From: Strix aluco
Taxonomy: Eukaryota; Chordata; Aves; Strigiformes; Strigidae
DNA: 64,000 nucleotides
Assembly (NCBI RefSeq): GCF_031877795.1
Contig: NC_133933.1
Coordinates: 66,908,484-66,972,483 of the forward strand
Direction: 5' to 3'
The notes beneath the pieces were generated by a model. That model did no database searches. It saw nothing but the letters and a program-made list of their open reading frames with translations, and was not told the DNA's origin. Positions 23,801 through 35,675 of this stretch are shown in pieces (within the stretch, counting starts at the first letter, position 1; the number at the start of each line of letters is the position of its first letter). The translations under genes and the position numbers were made by a program.

Positions 23801-26302
23801 TGTAAAACAGTGCTTTGTTTTCAGGGAGTAAATTGATGTACGTAGTAGAGGTTTCTGAGATAGTTTTACTGCATTCTCTGTCTTAAATTACTAGTTTTTT
23901 CCCACTTATGCAACTAGTAGAATACATGAGTTAAGGTAGAGGATTTTTAACTCTTTAGGAAAAGGTTCTCTCTCTCTCACTTTTTCCTCTTAGTTTTTGC
24001 ACAGAAAGAATGGAGGCTATGTTGAAAGCAAGGTGTCTCCAGAGTTGCTTACAGCCATGTTGGAACAGACAGCTCTGATGAAAGAGAGGTTTTCTTGGAA
24101 AATGTTCTGACTTAGATAGATCTCACCGCTGTCTTTATTCCTACATTAGAGGGAGCTCGGGATCTGGTCCTACCTCTGTCTGAATGTGTGAAAGTAGAGA
24201 CCCATGTTATGCAGATGTGGGAAGTGAGCTGTGATGACAGCTGATGGGAAAACAAAGCAGTAGCCAGTATGGTTTAGCCCATGTGGGCAGGTGTCCTGCC
24301 TCCAGGGCAGGAACACCTTCGCTTGTGGTTGTTTGCATTGGGCTCACCTGAACTCCTGCTTGGTTTCTAAAGAGGACTGGGTCTGGCCATAAAGAGGGCC
24401 TTGTCACAAGCCCATGTTACTGCAAAAGGGGACTTGCTGGCTGTTTTTCTGGGAGGTTTTCTTACCTTTGTTGCCCCAGCTCTAGCCTATGGTGGGTGAG
24501 TTCTGGGTGCTGGTGCTGCTCTGCTGGGATAAGGCTACTTGCTTGGTGTCTGAGCCTCTCCAGCCTGCAGTTGCTCGATCCTAAGAATCTGCACCACTTC
24601 ATCCCATCAAATGTCAAAGTAATGACTCTTCCACTCTAACTCAGATTCTGCTGTTTCGACTCCATCTGCTACATTATAGCTGTTTGTAAATTTTTTCAGT
24701 GGTGAATAGATGTTTATCTTCAAGAGCTTTCTCTTTGTGATCTCTCACTTCAACTATTCCAAATCCATTTCTTTTTGGTCATGCTAATTTTGCTCCACAT
24801 GCCTTATTCTTGTCATAAACAGTCAAGAAGCTGTATGCTGACAGCACTATTATTTCACAGCAGTTATCTCCTGTGGTGACACCCTCTTGTCTGCTCTCAT
24901 AATTCCCCATGCATAGAAGTGGTTTTGTAAACTTGCATGTCGAACAGGAATGGTAATGATAAAGTAAGTTCTCAGTGGTTGTGTACCGTGTCTGCTCAGA
25001 TGTCTGTGGGTCTCTTACCGATATGGAGTCTGGAGGTGTTATGTCTATTACCATGCTGCACTATACCCCTCTCTTCAGCAGGACGAGTTAGCGGGCAGGG
25101 AGTTCTGTGCTGTTCCATCAACAATGGGGCCTCTTCGGTCTGCAGCTGTGCATTTTGGAGGCATCCAGTATTGCTTTGGCATAGGGCATGCTTCTTACAG
25201 TAAAGGATTTTAATGAAAAATGATTAAAGGAAACCAAAGATCTGCAACGACCTACAGTTCAGTGCATTGCTGTGTGTAACAACTTTCTTGTTTTCTCTTC
25301 AAGGGTGGGGGAGAGCAGCAGCTGCCACATACCTTGTTGGCTTTGTGATCCTGGTCATCTGTTTTGCCCTTGCAGTCATTGCATTCTCAATCGAGATACT
25401 CCGCTTCAACTTTGTGCGAGGAATTGGAGGCTTGCTCTTTGTTGTTGGTAAGGCTGAGCACAAACACGACGTTATTCAATGTAAAACAGGCATCAGCAGA
25501 AAAACATGCTAGATGGAGCCTCCCTTATGAAATAAGCCGTCTTTGGTTTATGACTCATTTTCATGGGGAACAAGGAAAGGTTGATTTATGCTCTGAAAGA
25601 ATAATGGTTAGGGAAGCTCCAGTAGCCTTTGTCAGTTACACTTTCTCAAAAGCAGTGTATGGGGGCAACCAACACCTTTGACCCTGCATGTCACATGCTA
25701 AGAGTTAGGAGCTTGAGAGCCCCAGGTGCTTCTCATCTTCCCAAAGGGAGGAGGAGTGACAGGGTTATGGTACAAGTGGGAGGTAACTGGCTCCACAGGG
25801 ATCACGGTGCCTGGCTGTTGGACAGAGCTGGTCACGGCATGCAGGTATGTGCCTTAGCAACCTGGCAATGTCAGCCATAGCTGCTGCAGTCGGATAGGTG
25901 TGGGGATCTGCCTTGGCCAGAAGTCACGTATCTCTAAGAATGCAGATTTGATCATAGGACTGAAGCTAATCCTAAAAGGATATGCAGTTATCTCCAGCTA
26001 CCTTTTTAGTGGGAAACATAATACATTCATTGTCATTTACTCCTGTTTTTCTTTCTTTCTCTCCAGCTGCATTCCAGATCATAGGCTTGGTCATCTACCC
26101 AGTGAAATTCACAGAAGACATTCCACTGACAGGAGATAATATGTTTAGCTGGGCCTATGGCTTCGGTTGGGCCAGCACTGTTGTTGTAATAGGTTGTGCT
26201 TTCTTCTTCTGCTGCCTCCCTAACTGGGAAGATGAAGTCCTGGGAAACATCAAGCCTACGTATTACTACTCCTCCCCAGAGAGAGCACCGTACTTAAATT
26301 GA
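17639..26302 (+). CDS. PERP: PERP-family tetraspan membrane protein, copy A (likely PERP), three coding exons
   Basis: Coding exons are 17639-17849, 25304-25447 and 26067-26302 (211+144+236 nt), giving 196 aa; mammalian PERP is about 193 aa. Both introns are GT-AG and phase 1. The start has a strong context (A at -3, G at +4). Seen in the protein: membrane helices at about residues 12-32, 75-99, 109-129 and 149-169, and the claudin/PMP22 signature in the first extracellular loop (W35, L49-W50, C53, C64; the two cysteines are expected to form a disulfide). The conserved blocks [35 protein letters not shown] and FFFCCLPN are present. Known of the family: PERP is a p53/p63 target at the plasma membrane and desmosomes, needed for epithelial adhesion and linked to apoptosis. 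Cysteines C4, C8 and C11 and the C-terminal tail resemble or extend mammalian PERP. The family call is firm. Which of the two copies is the strict orthologue of mammalian PERP is less certain. Confidence 0.92.
18626..18691. repeat. GTTT-type low-complexity tract ending in poly(T)
   Basis: Runs of T broken by single G (GTTT units) end in 17 consecutive T at 18675-18691, followed by CCTAG. It resembles a splice acceptor, but no open exon with family similarity follows. Confidence 0.85.
23667..23760. promoter_or_regulatory. Candidate intronic regulatory cluster (AP-1, GC box, palindrome)
   Basis: Within 95 bp there is a perfect AP-1 site TGACTCA (23667-23673), a GC box GGGGGCGGGG (23692-23701), a palindromic TTGGCCAA (23703-23710), and a perfect 14-bp palindrome GCTATTGCAATAGC (23747-23760) with a C/EBP-like core. 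An E-box-like CAGGTGG lies between the first two. The grouping suggests an enhancer in PERP intron 1; function is inferred. Confidence 0.35.
25304..25447 (+). CDS. PERP: PERP copy A coding exon 2
   Basis: Follows a pyrimidine-rich acceptor ending in CAAG at 25303 and ends at donor G|GTAAGG (GT at 25448). The 144 nt encode residue 71 (Gly, split codon) to the first base of codon 119: end of loop 1, second membrane helix, intracellular loop (about residues 101-109) and the start of helix 3. It contains WGRAAAA, the PERP-specific motif after the first loop. Confidence 0.93.
25448..26066 (+). other. Intron 2 of PERP copy A
   Basis: 619 nt, GT-AG, phase 1, with a clear polypyrimidine tract (TTTCTTTCTTTCTCTCC) before the acceptor. 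Nothing else recognised in it. Confidence 0.9.
26067..26302 (+). CDS. PERP: PERP copy A coding exon 3 (terminal)
   Basis: The acceptor is TTCTCTCCAG at 26066. Encodes residues 119-196: rest of helix 3, second extracellular loop, helix 4 with the FFFCC end (C167-C168, a plausible palmitoylation site), and the C-terminal tail. The stop is TGA at 26300-26302. The tail carries seven extra residues (ERAPYLN) after the TYYYSSP block that ends copy B. Confidence 0.93.
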
Positions 26303-27065
26303 AACATTAAATCCGAGTACAATCAACTGTCAAAACAACAGAGGAGCACCTCTGATGTAAATTCGGTGCATCTATAGGAGACTGAAAAAACCCACCTTAT
26401 TTCTCCAGAGTATTTCTTACCAGCCCGGGCAATAAATTAGTAAAAACATTGGCATCTTTAAGCAAATAGCTTTTACCGAAAGTATTATTTCCATATTCTC
26501 ATGTCGAGTCTGTTTGGGTGGTTTACTTGCTCCTTCCCCTCCCAACTAATTGAGTCATCCTTATTTTATTCAAACATTTGCTTATGAATAAAGATGTAGT
26601 GTTTCAAGTGTAGAAAGGAACAGAGATTTTAAAGAACCCATTAGAGGGACCTGCAAGTTATTTTGTTTTTACCTATGACAAAATTGCCTTAAATGGAACT
26701 AGAAAAAAAAAAACTTTCAAAGAATGCTTTTTCTTCCACCAAAGTCAGTCCCAAGGAAGGAACTTCCCTGAGACTATCACAGCTACATGCTGCCTAAGAA
26801 CCTCTTCTCATTCCTGTTACTGGACTATTGTTGACTATTAGCTATTTGAATTAAGGCGGGAAAATAAAATAAAAATTTATTTTCCACCAATTGGTGCTGG
26901 TGGATGGAGATCTCCTCTAAAGCATAGAGCTGGTGTGTATAACTGGCTAGTGTAACACCTATTGGTGTTTTTATGGCCACTGCAGGACTTATGATGGAGC
27001 CACATATAATTTAATATACCTTGTCACAGAGAGAATCAATAAACTTTCAGCTGTTAAACCACGTA
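26303..27065 (+). other. 3' UTR of PERP copy A with several poly(A) signals
   Basis: AATAAA hexamers lie at 26431-26436, 26587-26592, 26863-26868, 26868-26873 and 27038-27043. The last gives a 3' UTR of about 760 nt and is the most likely distal end; the earlier ones could give shorter forms. The UTR end is an estimate, since no downstream cleavage evidence can be read. Confidence 0.6.
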
Positions 27066-27879
27066 TATTTTTACATGGCATTTGAGGGATGCTGATTTAG
27101 AAAATACCTTTGAGTAGAAACATACACTGTTCTTTATGACTACCTTTTTAAAACTGCAGTGTTTGAATTATCAGCTGTGCTTTGGAGGGAAATCTTAGCA
27201 TAAGGTGTTGAAAACCTCCAAAAGTTTCTAAAGCACACTGTAGGTACTCCGAAGTTTAGTAAACTTGGGGGTGCTTTGTGAGTCACTAGGGATAACAGGT
27301 AAAAATAGAAAAGCAGTTCTGTGAGCAATTTACATATGCAGACTTCATACAGACACACGTCTTGGGAGTAATCTGTCTGGCTCATAGCTTGTGTTTCTGG
27401 AGTCAGTGATTCCCAGTAAGTATTCTGGTGAAACAGAGCTGTGTCTGTATTGGTCATGGACCTGCAGCAGCTTACAGCAGATTTAATTATGGTCTGTAAT
27501 CTTTGTCAGAGCTTTCTTCATTGGGAACCAAGAAGCAAGAGGCTCATTTGTTGAGCTCCTCTTCCAGCTATGGGGGAAGTAGCTCTAACAGACAGATTTG
27601 AGGTGGGTACACATAGGGTGGAAAGCAAATGCTGCATGTTACTCGGACTTATTTCTTACTATTGTGAACCCAGTACTTAGGAGAGTGTAAGTGTGTGTGG
27701 GTATATGTGTTCAGCCACATGTACAGAATAGGACTTAGAAAACATTAACCACCATACTGTAAAACTGAAGTCATTTAGAACTAAGCTTTTTCAATGCCCA
27801 ATATTTCTTGTATTATATATTGTATAGCTTTCTGTTTTGTAACACCTTTCTAAATTTGGTAATTCTATATCCTGTGTGT

Positions 27880-27945
27880 GATCCTGTTTTGGAAAGGCCA
27901 GGTGACTTCTGAAGGTCCCTTCCAGGCCTGTATTCTATAACTTTA
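27880..27945 (+). mobile_element. Degenerate CR1-like 3' end
   Basis: GGTGACTTCTGAAGGTCCCTTCCAGG followed by ATTCTAT resembles the CR1 terminus (GATGACCT, GGTCCCTTCCA, ATTCTATG) but with one decayed octamer. Older than the 54.4 kb copy; call is tentative. Confidence 0.5.
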
Positions 27946-28060
27946 CAGAGTGTAAACATCTGCAGACTTCAGAACTGTGTTACAAGCTCAGTTGTGGCGT
28001 ATACAATCAACTGTATTTATGATTCTTGCTGAAGAGAGAATCCTCTGACAAATGTGTCTT

Positions 28061-28075
28061 CCCCCCCCCCCCCCC
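28061..28075. repeat. Poly(C) tract
   Basis: Fifteen consecutive C; prone to length error in assembly or sequencing. Confidence 0.95.
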
Positions 28076-30689
28076 TTTTCTGTACAGTACTAGCTAGTGG
28101 GAAATGCTGTGTGGACTTACCTGCATCATGAGTAATGATAGTACCTACTTTTTAGTGAATTCAGGACACAGCAGAGAATCCCAAGTCTGGCAGATCTTTG
28201 CACAGCTAAAGCTGAGAAGGAGAAAAGATGTAAGAAAATGGACACCCTTCCTAATGAGAGGGAGGATGATATGGTAATAGGGTTTAGCATAACTTTAAGT
28301 ATTTTGTATGGTTTTTTATAAGCTTTGTCATAACTTGTCAAAAAAGCACAAATGTAAAATAAACTTGGCTCTGAATATACTGGGAGGGGTAGTATAATCA
28401 GCATGTTGCACAATTAAGGTGTTTGGGAGAAAGCTATTGCAAATAGTCATTAATTACTCTCAAGTGATACTAATGTATGTGGCACTCCTTTCAAATGTGG
28501 TGGCTTAATTAAAACTGTTTTAACTGACGGTTGTAGAAGCCTGGTGGTGTTTGTGGTTCATGGATTCATTTCATAAACTGAAGCAAATAGCCATTCTTTC
28601 CTTCTCTTAATGTAAATGTCAGTATAAAGTGTTGGGTTAATAAAATGAAGTTGAAGACCTCATGTCCAGGAGGCAACAACTTCATTTTCCAGTCAAATAA
28701 GCTTGAGTATATGCTGCAAAGCATGTCTGTGTGCTTTCATTGGAAGTGCCAGGCATAGAAAGCTCTTTGCTAAGCCAGGACCTCTTAAAAGCATCACAAC
28801 TCTATAAACATTTCAAGTACGTAACGGTCTACAAGAGGTCTCAGATATGGGAAGCCTGTTCTTTTTTTATCAAAACTGACAAGTACCTTTCCTATACTGA
28901 TCAAGAACTTTAAGTAGTGAGAAAAAGAGGGAGTACTTGCCTGCTATTTTCAGTGGAAGACTGCACTTACCCTGTGATTAGAAACCTTCCCATTTCTAAC
29001 CTCAGATTATGCATGGCCTGCATATAGCCCTGTGCTAGTAGCATTCTGTATCCTGAACAACTCTTTCTTCCCCTTTTTTAGAGACTAAATCTACTGTCAG
29101 CCGCTGCTGTGTTAAACCAGCTCGTGGCTTCTGATTTCTGGAAAGATGGGCTCACTGTTATGAATGTTTTAGCTGGCCTCTTCCTTAAATGTCTTAGTTT
29201 TAAAACACACCACCCTGGATTCTATTGGCTTGCATGGGTTTCTTTGGGTTTTGGGGGTTTTTTTTCCCCTCCTTTAATTACTCTTAAACACACAATTAGA
29301 GAAAATTTTTTGTTCCTTTAGATTTTCCTAAATGCTTTAAAAATAATGGGAGGGTTTGTATAATGTCCATTTTTTGGACATGAAGAACACTTATATTCTT
29401 GTTTACCTTCCAGTGTGTATTTAGCTGCAGCCTAAATCTGTGCTCACTAAAATCCACTGAACAACTCCAGCGAGCTTCAGGCTGCAGGGTAGCTCCTTCT
29501 AACCCAACCCTGGAGAACAGAGAGCCATTCAGGAGAATCTGAGCACACTTGTCTCGTCTCAGAGGGAGTTAGGAGCAATCAAAAATGTGCATGATGGGGT
29601 GCTAGGGACGGCTAATTGACCTGAAAGGGGATGATTAATGCTTAAATCTCATGGATATGGGAAACAGCTGCCACACCCCACTGGGATTTTGTATTTTTAG
29701 TTGATGCAACAAGTGACTAATTTTTTAGACAATTCCTTGGCAAGGTAGAATTCTTAAGAAGTATTCACCTGGCCTTTACATCTTGCATCTAAGGACTTCT
29801 GGACCTAGAATGCATACATAAATCAAGACAGTGAAGTAACAGGTCATTCCAAGTAAATTTTTGGGTGGGGAGTATTGTTATGGTGATACTATAGAAACAA
29901 AAACACCCACGTGCTAAAAGGAAAGGTTACACACAAAAAAAAGAGTTGCTGAGATCATTGAGCACTTATGAATTAACAATGAGCCAAGCACATATATTGA
30001 TGGAAACCAAAATGCTTTAGGAGATGCACAACAGCTGAAAGAGCTGAGGTACTGGTCCCACAATGCAGAGCAGTGGAGGTTGCTGGCAATAAGGAAGAGC
30101 ACCCTGAAAAAACAGGGTTTTCAGTGCCAGTAGGTGAAGCTGCACAGATCTTAAAATGAACTTGGGAGATGATACTCACAACCAGAATAAAGTGTAATCA
30201 AATCTGGAGGATATGTTTGCCAAAAATAGGGATGCTGAGTTTCTGGATGCGATTCCTGTAACACATGTGCCTGTACAGGTGTAGCAAAATCCGCATGCAA
30301 TGAGTTCACAGAACCTGGGATACATCAGCACTACTGCATGTGTGCAGCAGTTTATATGTGTAGATCCAACTGACCAAGATGTGTTGATTTTGCTGTGCAT
30401 GTGCAGAATATTTATAAGATAGGTCCGATGCATCCATGGTGCAGGTCTGTGCTGTACAGTAAGCAGCCTTTTGTCTGAGATTTCCTGGTGTCCAAAGGTG
30501 TGGGTCAAGCTGCTCCAGCTATGGAGCTCGACATCCAGAAATTCCAGGCAAAAAGCCAATGCCCTCTGTTGCATTTAAGGTGATGAATTAATTTGGTAAG
30601 AGATGAATCCCCTTGCATTCTAGCCAGTCCTCAGAGATTAGAGGGGCTAGGGGCAGCTGGACTTATCTTTTAATAGGTATGCCAATTAG

Positions 30690-31450
30690 GGCCGTGACTA
30701 TAGGTCTGACCCGGCTGCACGAACAGCCCATGTGCTGTAGGTCCGGTTGCATTCAAGAGAAGCAGTCAGATTCACAAATGGTGCGGTTTATTCTTATGCA
30801 ACATCTACAGATTCTTTGAGATTGCCTACGATAAATGCACAAACTGCAGGTTGGCTATATAGCACTACACGAAAGAAAACTATTGCAATCACACACACTT
30901 AGTTTCCGGGTAATCACTTGCTGTAGCTGAGGGTTCAAACCTTACCAAAAAGTGTCCCTTCTGGGCAGGGGGGGGAGGCGAGGAGCACAAACCCGTCAAT
31001 CTGTCCCTCCGATTTGGTGTCAGATTATCGTCCCTCCAAGTTAGGTACAAACTCAGGGTAGTATTTATCTTTGTATGTATGTGTGAGTGGGTGGGACTGT
31101 AGTCAAGCCATTATCTTTTGAGTAACGACACAGCACATTCTGTGGTATGAGGGGAACAGGTGGGTTTTGTGGGAAAAAAGGGAGGATGACAAATAAGGTC
31201 AGCTTGGAGCAAGGGGTGCGCTGGGATTTTGTGGGAAAAAAAGGTAGGATGAGAAACAAGGCCAGCAGGCTACTGCAAAAATCACCCCTTGAGAGAAAGG
31301 GGCAGAGCAGGAGATAAATCTCTCCTTGGGATAAGTGAAAGAATGGGACCGCGTGGCCTACACCTCGCTTCGCATTCCTCCCTGGCGCCACAACAAGCAC
31401 AGATCGCTGGACCTCCATCCTGTTCTGTGCTTGCTCTGGGCACCCTGTGT
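30690..31450 (-). mobile_element. Probable antisense solo LTR of an endogenous retrovirus
   Basis: Read on the minus strand the order fits an LTR: a tandem ~44-bp direct repeat (31222-31266 and 31161-31203, U3-enhancer-like), a TATATA box in palindromic GCTATATAGC (30854-30863), then about 65 nt on an AATAAA signal (30787-30792), then about 100 nt of U5-like sequence. No gag, pol or env similarity is seen nearby. The TG/CA ends and target-site duplication could not be fixed, so boundaries are approximate. It could instead be an unclassified repeat. Confidence 0.4.
31161..31266. repeat. Two-copy direct repeat, period about 61 bp
   Basis: Copy 1 at 31161-31203 and copy 2 at 31222-31266 share the pattern TTTTGTGGGAAAAAA, GGATGA and AAGG(T/C)CAGC with a few substitutions. 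Part of the presumed LTR. Confidence 0.85.
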
Positions 31451-33258
31451 CAAGGAAATGTGTGTTTTACAGATTTCTCACTGTTTTGCTTTTCTCACGC
31501 TTCCAACACTTAACACCCTCAAGTTCTGCCTCTATAAAATTATATTTAAATTACTTGGGAGTTGTCAGAATAATCCAAAGGGTTTTTATTATGATTTTTG
31601 AATACCTAAATTTAATAAGGCTGAATTTATAATAAAGACTGTAGCAGAAAACATGCAGGCATATCTAGAGCTTTAAACTATAAAAAATATAAATAATAAT
31701 GTATGATAAACAATATGCATTGTATAATGTAATTAATAAATATAAATATTTCCATGAATTATATACCTCATGGGTTCATCTTTGCAGGATTGGATATTTG
31801 CTGGAAGGATTGGTGTGACTGCTGCTTTTTATTTATTTATGGGAATGTGGGCAACACATACTATTTTCCACAGAGATCTTTGTGAATACAGAATATTTTA
31901 TAAGTATTAAAAATTGCTAAATTTCAAGGGGACACATTGGAAACCAGTGTTCACTGAGTTTGAGAGGGCCCAGAAAAGTTTGGAGTGAGCACTCACATGA
32001 AGCTGTGAGCCTAAAAGCCAGCTAACTCCTGTCCTCCAGTGTGCTGCCCTAGGAAATGATCATGGATTAAAGAACATTAGTTGACTGTCACGGTCTTGAA
32101 TACACATGGAGGCATATAACTGGGGTAGGAGCTGACGTGTGGCCATTACAATCCCTTTTTAGTAAATAGCCTATTTTTAAGCTCTCTGTGTTAGCAGTCC
32201 CATAGGACAAGAAATAAGCAGAACTTATCATGAAAAAAGACTTCAGCTGAATTGTGCTAATTGAAAATTAATTTATACTCTGATTTGCAATAGAAGAAAG
32301 ACAAAACAACTTGCGAAACAAAACTTGTGAAAATCATAATTGGCATTTAGTATCAAGACAACAAGAAAAGTTGAAAGTGTTGATAGTAGACCACCATTTT
32401 AATTTCATCCCACTTCCCAAATCAATTCCATGTCAAACATTTAAAACTGAAGAGGTCATTTCCATATGACATTTTGGTTTCAGCGTAACCCTACTTTTGG
32501 CTGGAGAATCTCAAAGTGAAAATTCATGGCTGAAACTCTTTAAAGATATGCTTGGTATGCATGTCTTATCTGCAAATCTCAAAGTGCTTAAAGTAGCTGG
32601 TGCTGTTCCCAGCTGACCCATAAGGCACAGTAAATGAAAGCCATTTCTTTGACAGAGAAATGTAAGTAGCAAAGGTGTGGCACCTGGGAATTACCTATGT
32701 AAGGCTGATTTTATTCCTCTCCTAAGGCAGCTGAGCTATATGTTTTACAAGGAGTTACTGTTATGATCCACTATGATACGACAACTATTTAGTTAGCCCC
32801 TAGCTATGCCACAGAGAAGTTGTGGACCCCAAAGCAAGTAGTTTAAGTAAAATTACCCCATATGTAGAACAGGCCTGTGCTGTACCGCTCTAACTGCTTA
32901 CACACAATTTCATAAAAAATCTGTATGCAACATGCTTCATGTGTACCCACCAGAGAGCTTGTGCTTCTGACAGCCACCCAAGAAAGATACAGACCCCCAG
33001 AGTGGTTACAAATGTCCAGGAGCCATCTCAGCTGTAACTGTGTAGTGGGTCTACAGGACACCCTTGATTTCAGCCATTTGCCTGGTGGGGAGGGGGGTGT
33101 ATGTGAGTTGACTGAACTCATCAAACTTCTACAGACCATCTATAAGAAATAACTGGGGATTAAACCTTGTTCTAGTATAGAGCCTACCCTGAAGAAACCA
33201 CGTCCTTTAGCAAAAACTATCTGAAAATTACATCCATGCTCAGGCTCACAGACTTTTA

Positions 33259-33303
33259 TGTTTTCCTAATTTTGTGTTTTCCTAATTTTTGTTTTCCTAA
33301 TAC
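33259..33303. repeat. Short tandem repeat, three units of about 15 bp
   Basis: The core TGTTTTCCTAATTTT is repeated with small length changes. Confidence 0.85.
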
Positions 33304-35641
33304 AGTCTTGAATTGCTCACATAAATAACAATCCTGGATGCAGCCTCATGTTTGTGACTCGGTTGTTAAAACTTGCTCTTGTGATGACCTCCTGGTTCTG
33401 CATATGTAGCCTCACTAAGGAAAGGAAGAAAGTGCCTTTTAAGCGTGTTTGTCTCGTCGAGGCAGGCCTGCTTTACTGACAAGAGACAGCGAGTGCTGCG
33501 CATGGGGCGGGCTTTGGAGATCTGACAGCAAGCCGGTCCTGGACTGGTTTTCCTAAAAGTCTTAACAAAACCCCGTGGAAATTTTTCTCTAAGCTCAGCA
33601 GCCAGCGAGCAGAGGAGGTCTCAAACCTCTGCGTGGAGGAAGGCTTTCCCAGACCATGGCAGCAGGACTGAGCACCGACCACTGCCAGGTTACCACAAGT
33701 GTCATGGATGAGCCTTGGTGTCCAGCCACTGCGAGAAAGTCCCTCAGACTGTAGTTCCTCAGTGTGTAGGAAACCACAAGATCTCAACTGGATTCGTTTT
33801 TTTTAGGAGGGTGTTCTTATTTTGCAATGAAGTAAAGTCAGGTCCTGTTCAAAATGCATTTCCAGTATCCTTCTAATCAATTTAAAGGTATGGCAGCTTG
33901 GATTACCCTGTGAACACTTCTGATGTCTAAAGGTACATTTCTACATATGCTTACTGTGAATGAAATATTAGTCACACTGACAACACTACTGCCTTGGTGT
34001 CCAGGCGATGCAGGGTACAGAGAGTGACCACAAGGTACAATTTAGACTGAGTAGGATTCAGCTGACAGAGTTGCATCACTGTGTAGGCTGTGCTTATAAC
34101 AATAACTGCAGTGCAATATTCCAGTTGCAAGGCAAGTTGCACCCTCTCCAAAGGGAAATGGCAGATTGGCACAATCAGGAAGAAAAGGACCTATGGTTGT
34201 AAATGGATTAATAAAGATAATAATAATAGTCATAAGATTTATTTATGATAGCTTATGCCGAAAATGTTTCTCGGTTGCTCAGCATGACTTGTTAGATGTA
34301 CGATAGCATACAAGAGAATGGATTATAAAATAATCTCACCAAAATTTAAAAAAAAAAACAAACTCTGGGGACTTCTTGTTTATTAGCAGTATGTATATCA
34401 GAGAATTAAAATGTGCTTGCTGCAAAAGTCATGAACATGCACCACAGCTGGTCAGCCCATGTCAATCCAGTCATTTATATAGCTCAGCTGACCAGGCCAG
34501 CAGACTAAAGGTGGATGAAAATGTGCAGCCAGTCATTTGTTATCTTCTTCTTACACTAAGAAAACCATTTGTGTCTTGGCTGAAAAGGGCATATTTTTAT
34601 TTTTAGCTCTAATGCTGTAGAATTGTTTGTTTTATCTATATCCTACTGCTTACTTGGTTATTTCAAGTAGCAATGAAGATTCCTTAGGAATATTTTCACA
34701 TGCAGTAAGTGCACTACAGTCTAACAGTTTTAACATTGATAATATATCTTCATTTTCAACAGATGATGCTGGTGTTAACCAGGAGGGACTATCCACAGAT
34801 ACTGGAAAAGGAGAACAAGCATTTGCTTTCACATAAACACCCAGCTTGTACACTGCAAAAGACAAAGCATGTTGAGGGTAAGTCATCACTTCAAATCACA
34901 GACTCCTTAACAAAACTTTCCAATAATTTTCCACTGTATGCCATTAGGAGTATCAGAATTACACAAGATAGATACTTCATTTTGAGGCCTTTGAATACAT
35001 CTCTCTCGGTGCTGTTCCAGATACCACAAATTATCCGTGTACTGAATGTGGAGATTGCTTGTAGTTCTAAGTGACTTAAAGATGACAAAGATGGGCAAGA
35101 CACAGAAACACCTGTGGTGACTGAACACTACTCATCTTTCTTTCACAGCATGATAATGTGTTCTGTGGTATCATCTTGCAAATGCCAACATTTCTGACAA
35201 TATGCGTTCATCCATGGGTGAGTTATAACAAAAGCTGATGACAAATCCTTCCATCATAAATGCCTACCTGAAATATGGCTGAGCATTCAAAAAGCAGGGA
35301 AGAGGATTTTATTCCTCAACAAGCATTGTCTCTCAAATACCTGACAGTGCCTGACTTCATACTGGATTTCAGCTACAAAATTGCTTTAACTTGATTTGGC
35401 TATTTCCTCTGAAAAAGGAAAAAAAGGCTGAGTTTTTAGAAAACTGTAACTTTGTGAAGGATTGAAACTTGACAAGATATAGACAGCTGAGTGAGGGCTT
35501 GGCTACAGTCTACATTCTACTGCCACATTCAAGAGTGTTTCTGAAGCCATCTTTTAAAAACCATTTAATATCCAAAACTGTGTTCTCTCAATCTTTTGGA
35601 GTTTATTGGGACCATTTCTACCTCAGCTGTGGCAACAGAAA

Positions 35642-35675
35642 GAACATGTCTGAACAGACTTGTGTAGACATGTGT
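35642..35675 (+). promoter_or_regulatory. Candidate p53/p63 response element upstream of PERP-like copy B
   Basis: Three RRRCWWGYYY half-sites: GAACATGTCT (35642-35651, 10/10), a 4-nt gap, AGACTTGTGT (35656-35665, 9/10) and AGACATGTGT (35666-35675, 9/10). The last two abut with no spacer, the preferred geometry for a p53 tetramer. The cluster is about 1.97 kb upstream of the copy B start codon. PERP is an established p53 and p63 target; the element itself is inferred. Confidence 0.5.

Larger units (their letters stand above)
17850..25303 (+). other. Intron 1 of PERP copy A
   Basis: 7454 nt, GT-AG, phase 1. It holds the T/G-rich low-complexity tract at 18626-18691 and a dense motif cluster at 23667-23760 (listed separately). 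Short reading frames inside it are patternless. I see no additional exon. Confidence 0.88.

Noticed and set aside
11023-25194. Isolated perfect p53 half-sites AGACATGCTT (11023), AGGCATGCTT (20591) and GGGCATGCTT (25185)
   Set aside because: Single decamers without a neighbouring half-site are common by chance and are not convincing response elements.
30176-30574. 132-codon minus-strand frame
   Set aside because: No recognisable domain or splice context; compatible with chance or decayed repeat sequence.
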